Source: Neisseria shayeganii 871 (GTDB lineage Bacteria > Pseudomonadota > Gammaproteobacteria > Burkholderiales > Neisseriaceae). Taken from it: DNA of 58,364 bases. The notes below the pieces were generated by a model. It did no database searches and was not told the origin of the DNA. It saw nothing but the letters and a program-made list of their open reading frames with translations. Positions 26,073 to 34,473 of this stretch are shown piece by piece (within the stretch, counting starts at the first letter, position 1; each line of letters opens with the position of its first letter). Where the stretch lies: the NCBI RefSeq assembly GCF_000226875.1, contig NZ_JH164926.1:305281-363644 (forward strand). Reading direction: 5' to 3'. The position numbers were made by a program, and so were the translations under genes.

Positions 26073-26245
26073 ATGCAAGATTCTCGTGCGGCACATTTCT
26101 GCGTTGTGCGTTTATGCCCTATGGGTACTGCTCGCTCGCTTGCCTATCTAGATGATATGTCTGTCCCGCAGGGACTCCTTCGTTCGCCTCGCTGCGCTGC
26201 TACGCCTTGTACTGCATCCACATCTGGGGGTTTTGCAAAGGTCTC
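26073..26245 (-). repeat. MITE-like element, copy E (long variant)
   Basis: About 173 bp. The right end (GTTTTGCAAAGGTCTC) is intact, the left end is degenerate. Orientation is opposite to copy D. It has the extra internal segments of the long variant (GCCCTATGGGTACTG; CCGCAGGGACTCC) also seen in copy F. The right end is flush with a DUS at 26246. It fills most of the 314-bp gap between the Pat-like and DMT genes. Confidence 0.72.
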
Positions 26246-26275
26246 AGGCTACCTGAAAACCGCTTCAGGTAGCCT
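26246..26275. terminator. Inverted DUS pair between convergent genes
   Basis: AGGCTACCTGAAAA at 26246 and TTCAGGTAGCCT ending at 26275 form a 12-bp stem. It lies between the Pat-like gene and the convergent DMT transporter gene. Confidence 0.55.
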
Positions 26276-26326
26276 GAACGTTAAAATGCGCAGACCGGCC
26301 GCGGATGTTTCTTTCTGCAGGGGTGT

Positions 26327-27214
26327 TCACACGACACGTTTCGGTAAGGGCCAAATCACGGCTACCGTCATGGCGGCCACAATCAGTAAACCGCCGAGCC
26401 AGACATGGCTACCGATGTGTTCGTTCAGCAGCCACCAGGCAAACAGGGCGGAAAAGAGCGGTTCCAGATTGAAAATCAGTGCCGCCCGCTGCGGTGTGGT
26501 TTGGTTTTGAAAACGCATCTGCACCCAGAAGGCAAAGGCGGTGGCAAAACCCGCCGTCAGCAGCAGGGCGCGCCACAGGCTGAAATCCCAGTTTTGCGGC
26601 CACAGCGGCTGCCCGCTCGGCAGGCAGAGTGCGGCAAACAGCAGGGCGGCGGCGGCCAGTTGGATCACCGTCAGCCATTCGGCGTTGTGGCGCAGGGTGA
26701 GCCTATCGGCGGCGATGATCTGCAGGGCGCTGAATACGGCGCCCACCAACACCAACATATCACCGAGTGCCACGCCCTCGAAGCTGAGTTGGGAAAGCAC
26801 GGCCAAACCGGCCAGGCCGAGCAGTACCGACCATTTCACGCCGGCCGACATCGGTTTGCGCCACACCATGCGTTCCAACACAGGCACAAACAGCATGGTC
26901 AGCCCGGCCACGAAGCCGGTGTTGGCGGCGCTGGTGTATTGCAGGCCGCCGATGAGAAAGGCGAAGGTGAGAAACAGCAAAGCGCCCAACACGCTGCCGG
27001 TAAACAGGGTGCCGCCTGTCAGCTCGCGCGGCCGGCGCAGGGCAAACGGCAAGACCAGCAGGGCGGCCAAGGTAAAACGCAGCCACAACAGCGTCCACAT
27101 GCCGTGCTGGGCCATGGCGTCTTTCATCAAGGGAAAGCCCAAGCCCCAGGCAATGGCGATGTTGAGCAGCATCACTTCGGCCAGCAGGGTGCGGCGGTTC
27201 AGCAGGGTAGTCAT
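26327..27214 (-). CDS. DMT-superfamily (EamA) transporter
   Basis: A 295-residue inner-membrane protein with about ten hydrophobic helices in two EamA repeats. The first repeat begins MLLNIAIAWGLGFPLMKDA and contains LLWLRFTLAALLVLPFALRRP; the second includes ALIFNLEPLFSALFAWWLLNE, a typical EamA signature. Such proteins export amino acids, nucleobases or other metabolites; the substrate cannot be told. It lies downstream of prfB, from which a DUS hairpin separates it. Confidence 0.9.
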   Translation of the reverse strand: MTTLLNRRTLLAEVMLLNIAIAWGLGFPLMKDAMAQHGMWTLLWLRFTLAALLVLPFALRRPRELTGGTLFTGSVLGALLFLTFAFLIGGLQYTSAANTGFVAGLTMLFVPVLERMVWRKPMSAGVKWSVLLGLAGLAVLSQLSFEGVALGDMLVLVGAVFSALQIIAADRLTLRHNAEWLTVIQLAAAALLFAALCLPSGQPLWPQNWDFSLWRALLLTAGFATAFAFWVQMRFQNQTTPQRAALIFNLEPLFSALFAWWLLNEHIGSHVWLGGLLIVAAMTVAVIWPLPKRVV

Positions 27215-27250
27215 TAGGAACGTATAGAGAAAGGGTAGGGGAGTGAGAGA

Positions 27251-27280
27251 AGGCTACCTGAAAACGGTTTCAGGTAGCCT
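27251..27280. terminator. Inverted DUS pair after prfB
   Basis: AGGCTACCTG at 27251 and CAGGTAGCCT ending at 27280 form the arms of a DUS hairpin located 16 bp after the prfB stop codon on the minus strand. Confidence 0.6.
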
Positions 27281-27296
27281 TCGGCGATGCGGCGGA

Positions 27297-28400
27297 TTAC
27301 ACACCCTGTTTCAGGCTGGCTTCGATGAAGCCGTCCAAATCGCCGTCGAGCACGGCCTTGGTGTTGCCCATTTCGTAACCGGTGCGCAAGTCTTTGATGC
27401 GCGAGGAATCGAGCACATAGGAGCGGATTTGGTGGCCCCAGCCCACTTCGGATTTGCCGTCTTCCAGCGCCTGTTTTTCTTCGTTGCGCTTGCGCATTTC
27501 CAATTCGAACAGTTTGGATTTCAGCATGTCCATGGCCGCGGCTTTGTTGGCGTGCTGGGAGCGGTCGTTTTGGCACTGCACCACAATGCCGGTGGGCTCG
27601 TGGGTGATGCGCACGGCGGAATCGGTTTTGTTGATGTGCTGGCCGCCGGCGCCGGAAGCGCGGTAGGTATCGATGCGCAAATCGGCGGGGTTGATCTCGA
27701 TTTCGATGCTGTCGTCCACTTCGGGGTAAACAAACACCGAGGCAAACGAGGTGTGGCGTTTGTTGTTGGAATCAAACGGCGAATAGCGCACCAGGCGGTG
27801 GATGCCGGTTTCGGTGCGCAACAGGCCGTAGGCGTATTCGCCGTCGAGCTTGATGGTGGCGCGGTTGATGCCGGCAATCTCGCCCTCGTCTTCCTCCAGC
27901 ACCTCCACTTTGAAACCTTTGCGCTCGCCGTAGCGGGTGTACATGCGCAACAGCATGCCGGCCCAGTCTTCCGCTTCGGTGCCGCCGGCACCGGCGGTAA
28001 TGTCGATGAAGCAGTTGTTGACGTCGGCGGGCTGGTTGAACATACGCTTGAATTCCAACTCAGCCATTTGGGCCTCCAAGCCGGCCACATCGGCTTCCAA
28101 AGCGGCAAAGCCGTCGGCATCGCCTTCTTCCACCGTCATTTCGATCAGCAGGCGGTTGTCTTCGATGCCGCCGGCAATGGTGTCGAGCGTGAGCACGATG
28201 CCTTCCAGCACTTTGCGCTCTTTGCCGATTTCCTGGGCTTTTTTCGGGTCGTTCCACAACTCCGGGTCTTCAGACAAGCCGATCACTTCTTCCAAGCGGT
28301 CTTTCTTGCCGTCGTAATCCAAGTAAACGCGGATTTCTCCGCTGCGCTTTTCGAGGTCGTCGAGGGTGTTGTTGAGTTGGTTGATGCGTTCGGCTTCCAT
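27297..28400 (-). CDS. prfB: Peptide chain release factor 2
   Basis: Terminates translation at UGA and UAA. The 367-residue protein has the SPF anticodon tripeptide in RYSPFDSNNKRHTS and the GGQ loop in RASGAGGQHINKTDSAVR. The frame is continuous: at the place where many bacteria have the in-frame UGA and +1 frameshift (RVYL/DYDGKK here), the codons read TAC TTG GAT TAC, so no programmed frameshift is needed. A TACAAT-like -10 lies about 40 bp upstream. It is monocistronic. Confidence 0.96.
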   Translation of the reverse strand: MEAERINQLNNTLDDLEKRSGEIRVYLDYDGKKDRLEEVIGLSEDPELWNDPKKAQEIGKERKVLEGIVLTLDTIAGGIEDNRLLIEMTVEEGDADGFAALEADVAGLEAQMAELEFKRMFNQPADVNNCFIDITAGAGGTEAEDWAGMLLRMYTRYGERKGFKVEVLEEDEGEIAGINRATIKLDGEYAYGLLRTETGIHRLVRYSPFDSNNKRHTSFASVFVYPEVDDSIEIEINPADLRIDTYRASGAGGQHINKTDSAVRITHEPTGIVVQCQNDRSQHANKAAAMDMLKSKLFELEMRKRNEEKQALEDGKSEVGWGHQIRSYVLDSSRIKDLRTGYEMGNTKAVLDGDLDGFIEASLKQGV

Positions 28401-28479
28401 GAGTTTCTTTATTAAGAGCTGAATTTTTTAAGGCGCGTATTGTAGCAGAGTTTGCCCTCGGCCGAGAGGGCGGAAAACC

Positions 28480-28495
28480 GCCCGCAACGGCGGGC
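28480..28495 (-). terminator. Short hairpin after the PhaM-like gene
   Basis: GCCCGC at 28480-28485 pairs with GCGGGC at 28490-28495. On the minus strand it is followed by GGTTTTCC. A further palindrome CTCGGCCGAG lies at about 28458. It would end the transcript of the small gene at 28527. Confidence 0.4.
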
Positions 28496-28526
28496 TTCCG
28501 GCTTTCAGGTAGCCTGATGGCGGCCG

Positions 28527-28778
28527 TTATTTTGTTGATTCGCTGCCCCCGCCCGTCATCTGCTGCATGGTCTCAAAAAAGGCTTTTTGCTGGTTCAGCA
28601 GGGCTTTTTGGCTTTGTACCGCCTGTAATTGGAACTGCAGCCAGGTTTCGATGTAATCCAGCTCGGCGATTTTGCGGGCGGCCTCTTCCGCCGAAACCGG
28701 CGGCATAAAGGGCAGGGCGGTGGCGCTGCTGTTTTGCCAGAGTTGCTGCCAGGCGGCGAAAGGGTTGTCTGCGGACAT
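28527..28778 (-). CDS. Small protein, possibly PhaM-like granule regulator
   Basis: An 83-residue protein without signal peptide. The N-terminus MSADNPFAAWQQLWQNSSA is followed by PFMPPVSAEEAARKIAELDYIETWLQFQLQ and a helical tail ending GGGSESTK. The pattern of an N-terminal tryptophan-rich helix, a proline segment and EAxRKIxELxxIExWL resembles PHA-granule regulators of the PhaM type. That link is from memory and weak, though phaC, phaP and phaB in the same window make it sensible. A ribosome binding site (GAGGAGAAA) precedes the start. Confidence 0.7.
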   Translation of the reverse strand: MSADNPFAAWQQLWQNSSATALPFMPPVSAEEAARKIAELDYIETWLQFQLQAVQSQKALLNQQKAFFETMQQMTGGGSESTK

Positions 28779-28849
28779 GGTTTTCTCCTCGATGGTGTGG
28801 TGGTCTTGTGTTTATTGTCTGGATTGGCCTCAGGCTACCTGAAAAGCGT

Positions 28850-30328
28850 TTAGCGGCAAACGGTAACGGGTTCGTCTTCGCCGTTTTCTTCATGGCAGGC
28901 TGCGGGAGCGGGCACGGGAATGGCCGGTCCCACTGCGGGCTTGGCCGACAGGGCTTCGAGCAGTCTGGCGTATTCGGGCGACTGCTGCAACAGCACGCCG
29001 GCGGCGGTTTTCAGGTTGTTGACGTCTTGATTCGGCAGCTGGAAGCTGGTGGAAATATTGAGCACGGCGTGGCGCAGCGGCGTATCGGGCAGGTCGCGCA
29101 GATTGAGGCTGACAAAATGCATGCCGATTTTGCGGCCGGCCGGCGTGCGGATGTCGCTCTCGTTCCATTGGTCGGCCACGGCGCGGAAGCGGCGCAGCGA
29201 TTCTTGGGAATATTGGTCGATCGGCACGTTGATCACGGCATTCAATACGTCCACAAAGCCCGGAACGGCAGCCGATTGGTCGATGTTGCTGCTGAGCTGG
29301 TTTTGCGCATTCACATTGATGATGGCGATGGTGTGCACCTTGCCGTTGGCAAACTGGCGGCGCAGCATGTTTTCGGGATAGATTTCGGAGGCATCCAGCA
29401 GGCTGCGCAGGCCGAGGTTGTCGGTAAGGCCGCCGTCGATCAGGTGGATGTACGGGCGTTTGCGGCTGTCGCCGTATTGGTTCAGGTGTTGGACGGTAAA
29501 CTCGCGGCGGGTTTGGCTTTGCAGCCGTTCTTCGTCGCTGTCGGCCAAGGCTTGGCGCATATTCGGCGGCAGAGTATAGCCGCAGTTGCCGCCGTGGTTG
29601 TTGAGCGTGAGCGGGCTGAACACCAAGGGCACGGCGCTGGACGCGGCCACGGCGCGCGCCACCGGCAGCTTGGATAAATTCAGGCACATCACGTCGAAAT
29701 ATTCTTGGGTGAAGTCGAAACGGTGTCCGAGCGACATATCGGTGGCGGAAATCACCGCAAACGGCCCTTTGCGGCGGGCGGCCAAATCGCCGAAAGTGGT
29801 GTGGCCGAACAGGGTGTTTTCAAACTGCTCCTGCAGCAGATCGCCGCGGCCGAATTCCGGCGACGTCAGGCGGGGCAGATTGGCCAACGAAAATACTTGG
29901 CTGACCACCTGCTTCTGAAAGTTCTGCTTCAGAAAATTCTGCTCGAAAGCCGGAATGGTGTCTTTGCCGTGCATGGCGTAATAGGCGGCCAATACCGAGC
30001 CGCCGGAGACGCCGTATACCAAATCCACGCTGTCCATCAGCGTGGTTTCGCGTCCGTTCACATACACTTTCTGGCGGCTCAATTCTTCCAAAACGCCGTA
30101 GCCCAAAGCGGCCGCCCGCGAACCGCCGCCGGAAAACATCAAAATCACAAACACGTCATCATCGTGTTTCTGCAGGTTGTGGCTCAAACGGTAGCCCTGC
30201 TGGCGGTCGATGCGGCTGATGGTTTCCACCGGCTGATATTGCACCAGGGCACAAGCGGAAAACATCAAGGCCACCGCCGCCAGCCATAAGCAGCGGCCAA
30301 GCAGGGAGAGCAGACGGAGCGCTTGCAT
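28850..30328 (-). CDS. Patatin-like phospholipase lipoprotein
   Basis: A 492-residue protein. Residues 1-25 are a lipoprotein signal (hydrophobic core then LMFSAC; Cys lipidated). The patatin domain has the oxyanion loop GGGSRAAALGYG, the nucleophile elbow GVSGGS, and the DGG dyad in HLIDGGLTDNLGL. Such enzymes hydrolyse acyl esters of phospholipids; this one would face the periplasm or outer membrane. Start MQALRLLSLL was chosen because it begins the lipoprotein signal; the open frame continues upstream into glyA. The C-terminus is short and proline-rich. Confidence 0.9.
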   Translation of the reverse strand: MQALRLLSLLGRCLWLAAVALMFSACALVQYQPVETISRIDRQQGYRLSHNLQKHDDDVFVILMFSGGGSRAAALGYGVLEELSRQKVYVNGRETTLMDSVDLVYGVSGGSVLAAYYAMHGKDTIPAFEQNFLKQNFQKQVVSQVFSLANLPRLTSPEFGRGDLLQEQFENTLFGHTTFGDLAARRKGPFAVISATDMSLGHRFDFTQEYFDVMCLNLSKLPVARAVAASSAVPLVFSPLTLNNHGGNCGYTLPPNMRQALADSDEERLQSQTRREFTVQHLNQYGDSRKRPYIHLIDGGLTDNLGLRSLLDASEIYPENMLRRQFANGKVHTIAIINVNAQNQLSSNIDQSAAVPGFVDVLNAVINVPIDQYSQESLRRFRAVADQWNESDIRTPAGRKIGMHFVSLNLRDLPDTPLRHAVLNISTSFQLPNQDVNNLKTAAGVLLQQSPEYARLLEALSAKPAVGPAIPVPAPAACHEENGEDEPVTVCR

Positions 30329-30431
30329 GGTGTTCGACCCGAATGGAATAGAAGAGAAAAAGAATGCAAAACTGCCGTGCGGCAGTATAACCGAAAGCCA
30401 GCGGCAGCGGATATGGCGGACCATAGAAAAC

Positions 30432-30460
30432 AGGCTACCTGAAAGCGTTTCAGGTAGCCT
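30432..30460. terminator. Inverted DUS pair after glyA
   Basis: AGGCTACCTGAAA and TTTCAGGTAGCCT form a 13-bp stem with a 3-nt loop about 20 bp after the glyA stop codon on the minus strand. Confidence 0.65.
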
Positions 30461-30479
30461 GCTCGGCATCAGTCTGGCA

Positions 30480-31730
30480 TCAGGCACCGTAAACCGGATT
30501 TTTGTCGCACAAGGCTTTGGCCGCGGCGGCCACACGCTCCAGCGTGGCTTGGTCTTCTGGGTTCTCCAGCACGTCGGCAACCAAATTGGCCAACTCGCGG
30601 GCATCGGCTTCGCTGAAACCGCGGGTGGTAATCGCTGCGGTGCCGACACGGATGCCGGAAGTGACAAACGGTTTTTCGGGGTCGTTCGGAATGGCGTTTT
30701 TATTGATGGTGATGTGCGCTTTGCCCAAGGCTTCTTCGGCGGCTTTGCCGGTAATGTTTTTGGAGCGCAAATCCACCAAGAAAACGTGGCTTTCGGTGCG
30801 ACCCGAAATAATGCGCAAACCGCGTTTCACCAACTCTTCCGCCATGGCTGCGGCATTGATTTTCACTTGTTTGGCGTATGCTTTGAATTCCGGCTCCAAT
30901 GCTTCTTTGAAAGCCACGGCTTTAGCGGCAATCACATGCATCAGCGGGCCGCCTTGCAGGCTCGGGAAAATGGCGGAATTGAGGGCTTTTTCGTGCGTGT
31001 TGTCGCGGCACAGAATCACGCCGCCGCGCGGGCCGCGCAAGGTTTTGTGAGTGGTGGTGGTGACGAAGTCGGCATAAGGCACGGGATTGGGATATTCGCC
31101 CCCGGCCACCAAGCCTGCGTAGTGCGCCATGTCCACAAACAAGTAGGCGCCCACTTTGTCGGCGATTTCGCGGAACTTGGCCCAGTCGATTTGCAGGGCG
31201 TAGGCGGAAGCACCGGCCACAATCATTTTCGGTTTGTGTTCCAAAGCCAAGCGTTCCACTTCGGCGTAATCCAGCACTTCGTTTTCATCCAAACCGTAAG
31301 TGATGGCGTGATAGAGTTTGCCGGAAATGTTGACCGATGCGCCGTGAGTTAAGTGGCCGCCGTGTGCCAAGCTCATGCCGAGAATGGTGTCGCCGGGTTT
31401 CAGCACCGAAGCGTATACGGCTTGGTTGGCTTGCGAGCCGGAGTGCGGCTGTACGTTGGCGTATTCGGCGCCGAAGAGTTTTTTCACGCGGTCGATGGCC
31501 AGTTGCTCGGCGATGTCTACATATTCGCAGCCGCCGTAATAGCGTTTGGCGGGGTAGCCTTCGGCGTATTTATTGGTCAGCTGGCTGCCTTGCGCTTCCA
31601 TCACGGCGCAGCTGACGTAGTTTTCGGAAGCAATCAGCTCGACATGGTCTTGCTGGCGTTGCACTTCTTTGGCGATTGCGGCCGCCAGTTCGGGATCGTA
31701 TTGCTCAATCGTCACGCTCTTGGAGAACAT
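30480..31730 (-). CDS. glyA: Serine hydroxymethyltransferase
   Basis: A PLP enzyme of 416 residues that interconverts serine and glycine while charging tetrahydrofolate with a one-carbon unit. The PLP lysine is Lys229 in VTTTTHKTLRGPRGG. Substrate and cofactor blocks include NKYAEGYPAKRYYGGCEYVD and NVQPHSGSQAN. The product feeds purine and thymidylate synthesis, which folP and purK in this window also serve. The gene is flanked on both sides by DUS hairpins and seems monocistronic. Confidence 0.97.
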   Translation of the reverse strand: MFSKSVTIEQYDPELAAAIAKEVQRQQDHVELIASENYVSCAVMEAQGSQLTNKYAEGYPAKRYYGGCEYVDIAEQLAIDRVKKLFGAEYANVQPHSGSQANQAVYASVLKPGDTILGMSLAHGGHLTHGASVNISGKLYHAITYGLDENEVLDYAEVERLALEHKPKMIVAGASAYALQIDWAKFREIADKVGAYLFVDMAHYAGLVAGGEYPNPVPYADFVTTTTHKTLRGPRGGVILCRDNTHEKALNSAIFPSLQGGPLMHVIAAKAVAFKEALEPEFKAYAKQVKINAAAMAEELVKRGLRIISGRTESHVFLVDLRSKNITGKAAEEALGKAHITINKNAIPNDPEKPFVTSGIRVGTAAITTRGFSEADARELANLVADVLENPEDQATLERVAAAAKALCDKNPVYGA

Positions 31731-31804
31731 GTTTTTTCCTTTTGCGGGGTAGGGGGTGAAAACGGGCCTTATTGTAACCGAGTTTGCTGCGGTGGTTGGC
31801 GGAT

Positions 31805-31833
31805 TTTCAGGTAGCCTTTCGGGCTACCTGAAA
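31805..31833. terminator. Inverted DUS pair between hydrolase and glyA
   Basis: TTTCAGGTAGCCT at 31805-31817 and GGGCTACCTGAAA at 31821-31833 form a hairpin with a 3-nt loop, about 28 bp after the hydrolase stop codon on the minus strand. Confidence 0.6.
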
Positions 31834-31861
31834 GCCGGAACCGTCATCTGGCGAACAGGTT

Positions 31862-32497
31862 TTATTCGGCCAATAAGGCCGGCACAAAACGCAGCAAGGT
31901 ATCGCGCAGGGGAATCAGTTTGCCGTGGAAAAAATGGGAAGCCTGCGGCAGCACGGTAAGCGGCAGATTCTGCGGCGCGCTCCAATCCAAGGCATTCTGC
32001 AGCGGCACCACATCATCGGTTTCGCCGTGTACCAACAGGGTTTTGGCCACATCCGGCACGGCAGGCGCCGCTACGGGATAAATGCCCACCGCCGGCCCCA
32101 GCAGCACCAAAGCATCCGGCTCGCGCTGTTGGGCGGCAAATGTGGCCACATAGCCGCCAAAGGAGAAACCGGACAACAATAATTTGGCGGCTTCGGGGTG
32201 CTGCGCACGGGCAAAATCTATCACCGCCACACAGTCGTCGGTTTCGCCGCGGCCGTAATCATGGGTGCCGTCGCTTTCGCCCACGCCGCGCAAATTCGGC
32301 AGATAACAATGAAAACCGAGCTTGGCATAGGCTTTGGCCGCGGTTTGGATGACCTTGTTGGTAAACGTGCCGCCGTGCAGCGGATTGGGATGGTTGACCA
32401 CCGCCACGCCGCGCACTTCGCCTTCGGCCGGCAGATAAATGGTTTGCAGTTTGCCGGCCGGGCCGTCAATCCACAGCAGGTTTTGCGGAGTGAGCAT
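31862..32497 (-). CDS. Alpha/beta hydrolase family protein
   Basis: A 211-residue cytosolic alpha/beta hydrolase. The nucleophile elbow is GFSFGG, the early loop is NHPNPLHGGTF and the late catalytic His is in LPQASHFFHGKL; Asp is in HGETDDVVP. The small size and the NHPNPLHGGT block resemble a group of uncharacterised dienelactone-hydrolase-like proteins common in proteobacteria. Substrate unknown. ATG at 32497 is preferred; TTG at 32524 would add nine residues and would run to the edge of a 14-bp inverted repeat. Confidence 0.85.
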   Translation of the reverse strand: MLTPQNLLWIDGPAGKLQTIYLPAEGEVRGVAVVNHPNPLHGGTFTNKVIQTAAKAYAKLGFHCYLPNLRGVGESDGTHDYGRGETDDCVAVIDFARAQHPEAAKLLLSGFSFGGYVATFAAQQREPDALVLLGPAVGIYPVAAPAVPDVAKTLLVHGETDDVVPLQNALDWSAPQNLPLTVLPQASHFFHGKLIPLRDTLLRFVPALLAE

Positions 32498-32523
32498 ACA
32501 GCGATTTCCGTTCGATTGAATCA

Positions 32524-32557
32524 AATACTTCCCATAACTGTAATTATGGGAAGTATT
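32524..32557. promoter_or_regulatory. 14-bp perfect inverted repeat upstream of the hydrolase gene
   Basis: AATACTTCCCATAA at 32524-32537 and its complement at 32544-32557 surround a 6-nt spacer. It lies 27 bp before the hydrolase start codon. It has no T-run on either side, so an operator is as likely as a terminator. Confidence 0.5.
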
Positions 32558-32612
32558 ATTTGGGTTGGAATAGGGCGTTTTGAGGCAATTTATTCACGGC
32601 TGTTTTCATACA

Positions 32613-32644
32613 GGAACCGCCCTGGTTGTTACTTGGGCGGCTCC
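32613..32644 (-). terminator. Hairpin after pyrG
   Basis: CCGCCC at 32617-32622 pairs with GGGCGG at 32635-32640, and GGA at 32613-32615 pairs with TCC at 32642-32644 across a mismatch. It sits about 25 bp beyond the pyrG stop codon on the minus strand, with a DUS (32654-32665) between. Confidence 0.45.
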
Positions 32645-32668
32645 CTCTGAACTTTCAGGTAGCCTGCA

Positions 32669-34300
32669 TCAGCCTTTGTGGCTCAACGCCGCTTTGATGA
32701 AGGCGGTAAACAAAGGATGGCCTTTGCGCGGCGTGGAGGTAAACTCGGGATGGAACTGGCTGGCAAAGAACCACGGGTGCTGTTCTGCCGGCAATTCGAT
32801 GGTTTCCACCAAGCGTTCGCGACCGCACGATAATCCGCCCACCACCAAACCGGCGGCTTCCAACTGCGGCACATAATGATTGTTCACTTCGTAACGGTGG
32901 CGGTGGCGCTCCTTGATGCGGGTGCTGCCGTACACTTGAGCCGCCAGGCTGTCGGCTTTCAGTTCTACTTCCTGCGCGCCCAAACGCATGGTGCCGCCCA
33001 AATTGGCGTGTTCGTCGCGTTTTTCCACGCTGCCGTCGGCGGTTTGCCATTCGTCAATCAAAGCCACTACCGGATGCTCGGCTTTCAGGTCAAACTCGGT
33101 GGAATTGGCACCGGCCAAACCGGCCACATGGCGGGCAAATTCGATCAACGCAATCTGCATGCCCAGGCAAATGCCCAAATACGGCACGTTGTGTTCGCGG
33201 GCATAGCGGGCGGCGGCGATTTTTCCTTCCACACCGCGAGCGCCGAAGCCGCCGGGCACCAAAATCGCATCCATGCCTTTCAGGCAGCCGGGACCGTCGG
33301 TTTCGATGGCTTCGCTGTCTACATAGGTAATCTGCACATCGGTTTCGGTGTGGATGCCGGCGTGTTTCAGCGCTTCGGTGAGCGATTTATAAGATTCGGT
33401 GAGATCCACGTATTTGCCCACCATGGCAATGCGCACGGTGTGCTTGGGGTGTTCGATGGCGTGGACGATTTTTTTCCAAGGGGTCAAATCGGCCTGCTGC
33501 ACATTGAGCTGCAACTGCTCGCAAATGGTGTTGTCAATGCCTTGATTGTGCAGCATTTCGGGGATTTTATAGATACTGTCGGCATCGTAGCAGCCGATAA
33601 CGGCGCGCTCTTCCACATTGCAGAATAAGGCGATTTTGCGTTTTTCTTCTTCCGGCAGAATGCGGTCCATGCGGCAGATCAGCACGTCGGGCTGGATGCC
33701 GATTTCGCGCAACTCTTTGACCGAATGCTGGGTGGGCTTGGTTTTGATTTCGCCGGCCGCGGCGATATAAGGCACATAGGAGAGATGCACAAACAGGGTG
33801 TTGTTGCGGCCCAGCTGGCTGCGCATCTGGCGGATGGATTCCAAAAACGGCAGCGATTCGATGTCGCCCACGGTGCCGCCGATTTCAACAATAGCCACAT
33901 CATAACCGGCTGCACCTTCATGCACTTTGCGCTTGATTTCGTCGGTGATGTGCGGAATCACCTGCACGGTGCCGCCCAAGTAGTCGCCGCGACGCTCTTT
34001 GGCGATCACGGTTTCGTACACCTGGCCGCTGGTGAAGTTGTTGCGCTTGTACATGGTGGCGTTGATGAAACGCTCGTAGTGGCCCAAGTCCAAGTCGGTT
34101 TCAGCGCCGTCTTCGGTCACGAACACTTCGCCGTGCTGGAAGGGGCTCATGGTGCCGGGATCGACGTTGATATAGGGATCAAGCTTGAGCATGGTCACGC
34201 TCAGGCCGCGCGATTCGAGGATGGCGGCAATGGAAGCGGCGGCGATACCTTTACCCAAAGAAGATACAACGCCGCCGGTTACAAAAATAAACTTGGTCAT
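32669..34300 (-). CDS. pyrG: CTP synthase
   Basis: A 543-residue enzyme that aminates UTP to CTP with glutamine and ATP. The N-terminal synthetase begins MTKFIFVTGGVVSSLGKGIAAASIAAIL, with the P-loop-like SSLGKG. The C-terminal class I glutamine amidotransferase has the nucleophile in YLGICLGMQ (Cys near residue 380) and the His-Glu pair in FFASQFHPEFTS. It is divergent from gmk across a 170-bp gap. In many genomes pyrG neighbours eno; here it does not. Confidence 0.97.
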   Translation of the reverse strand: MTKFIFVTGGVVSSLGKGIAAASIAAILESRGLSVTMLKLDPYINVDPGTMSPFQHGEVFVTEDGAETDLDLGHYERFINATMYKRNNFTSGQVYETVIAKERRGDYLGGTVQVIPHITDEIKRKVHEGAAGYDVAIVEIGGTVGDIESLPFLESIRQMRSQLGRNNTLFVHLSYVPYIAAAGEIKTKPTQHSVKELREIGIQPDVLICRMDRILPEEEKRKIALFCNVEERAVIGCYDADSIYKIPEMLHNQGIDNTICEQLQLNVQQADLTPWKKIVHAIEHPKHTVRIAMVGKYVDLTESYKSLTEALKHAGIHTETDVQITYVDSEAIETDGPGCLKGMDAILVPGGFGARGVEGKIAAARYAREHNVPYLGICLGMQIALIEFARHVAGLAGANSTEFDLKAEHPVVALIDEWQTADGSVEKRDEHANLGGTMRLGAQEVELKADSLAAQVYGSTRIKERHRHRYEVNNHYVPQLEAAGLVVGGLSCGRERLVETIELPAEQHPWFFASQFHPEFTSTPRKGHPLFTAFIKAALSHKG

Positions 34301-34414
34301 GATGTGCTGCCTGTTTCGGAAAGCGCGATTTTACCTTGTTTCGGCAAAAAGCAAAAGCGCCCCGCTTTCGATTTGAGGCTACCTGAAATAGCCGCATTCT
34401 ATGGCTTGCATAAC

Positions 34415-34443
34415 TTTCAAAGCCTTTGCCGCTATGCGATAAT
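34415..34443 (+). promoter_or_regulatory. gmk promoter
   Basis: TTTCAA at 34415-34420 and GATAAT at 34438-34443 with a 17-bp spacer; TGC before the -10 makes it extended. The start codon follows 30 bp later, leaving a very short leader without a clear Shine-Dalgarno sequence. Confidence 0.5.
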
Positions 34444-34473
34444 ACGGCTTTCCCATACGGCTGCAACCGCATC

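Noticed and set aside
30327..31352. Long plus-strand frame opposite glyA
   Set aside because: Antisense shadow of a conserved gene, with typical His/Phe/Gly bias; no start signal.
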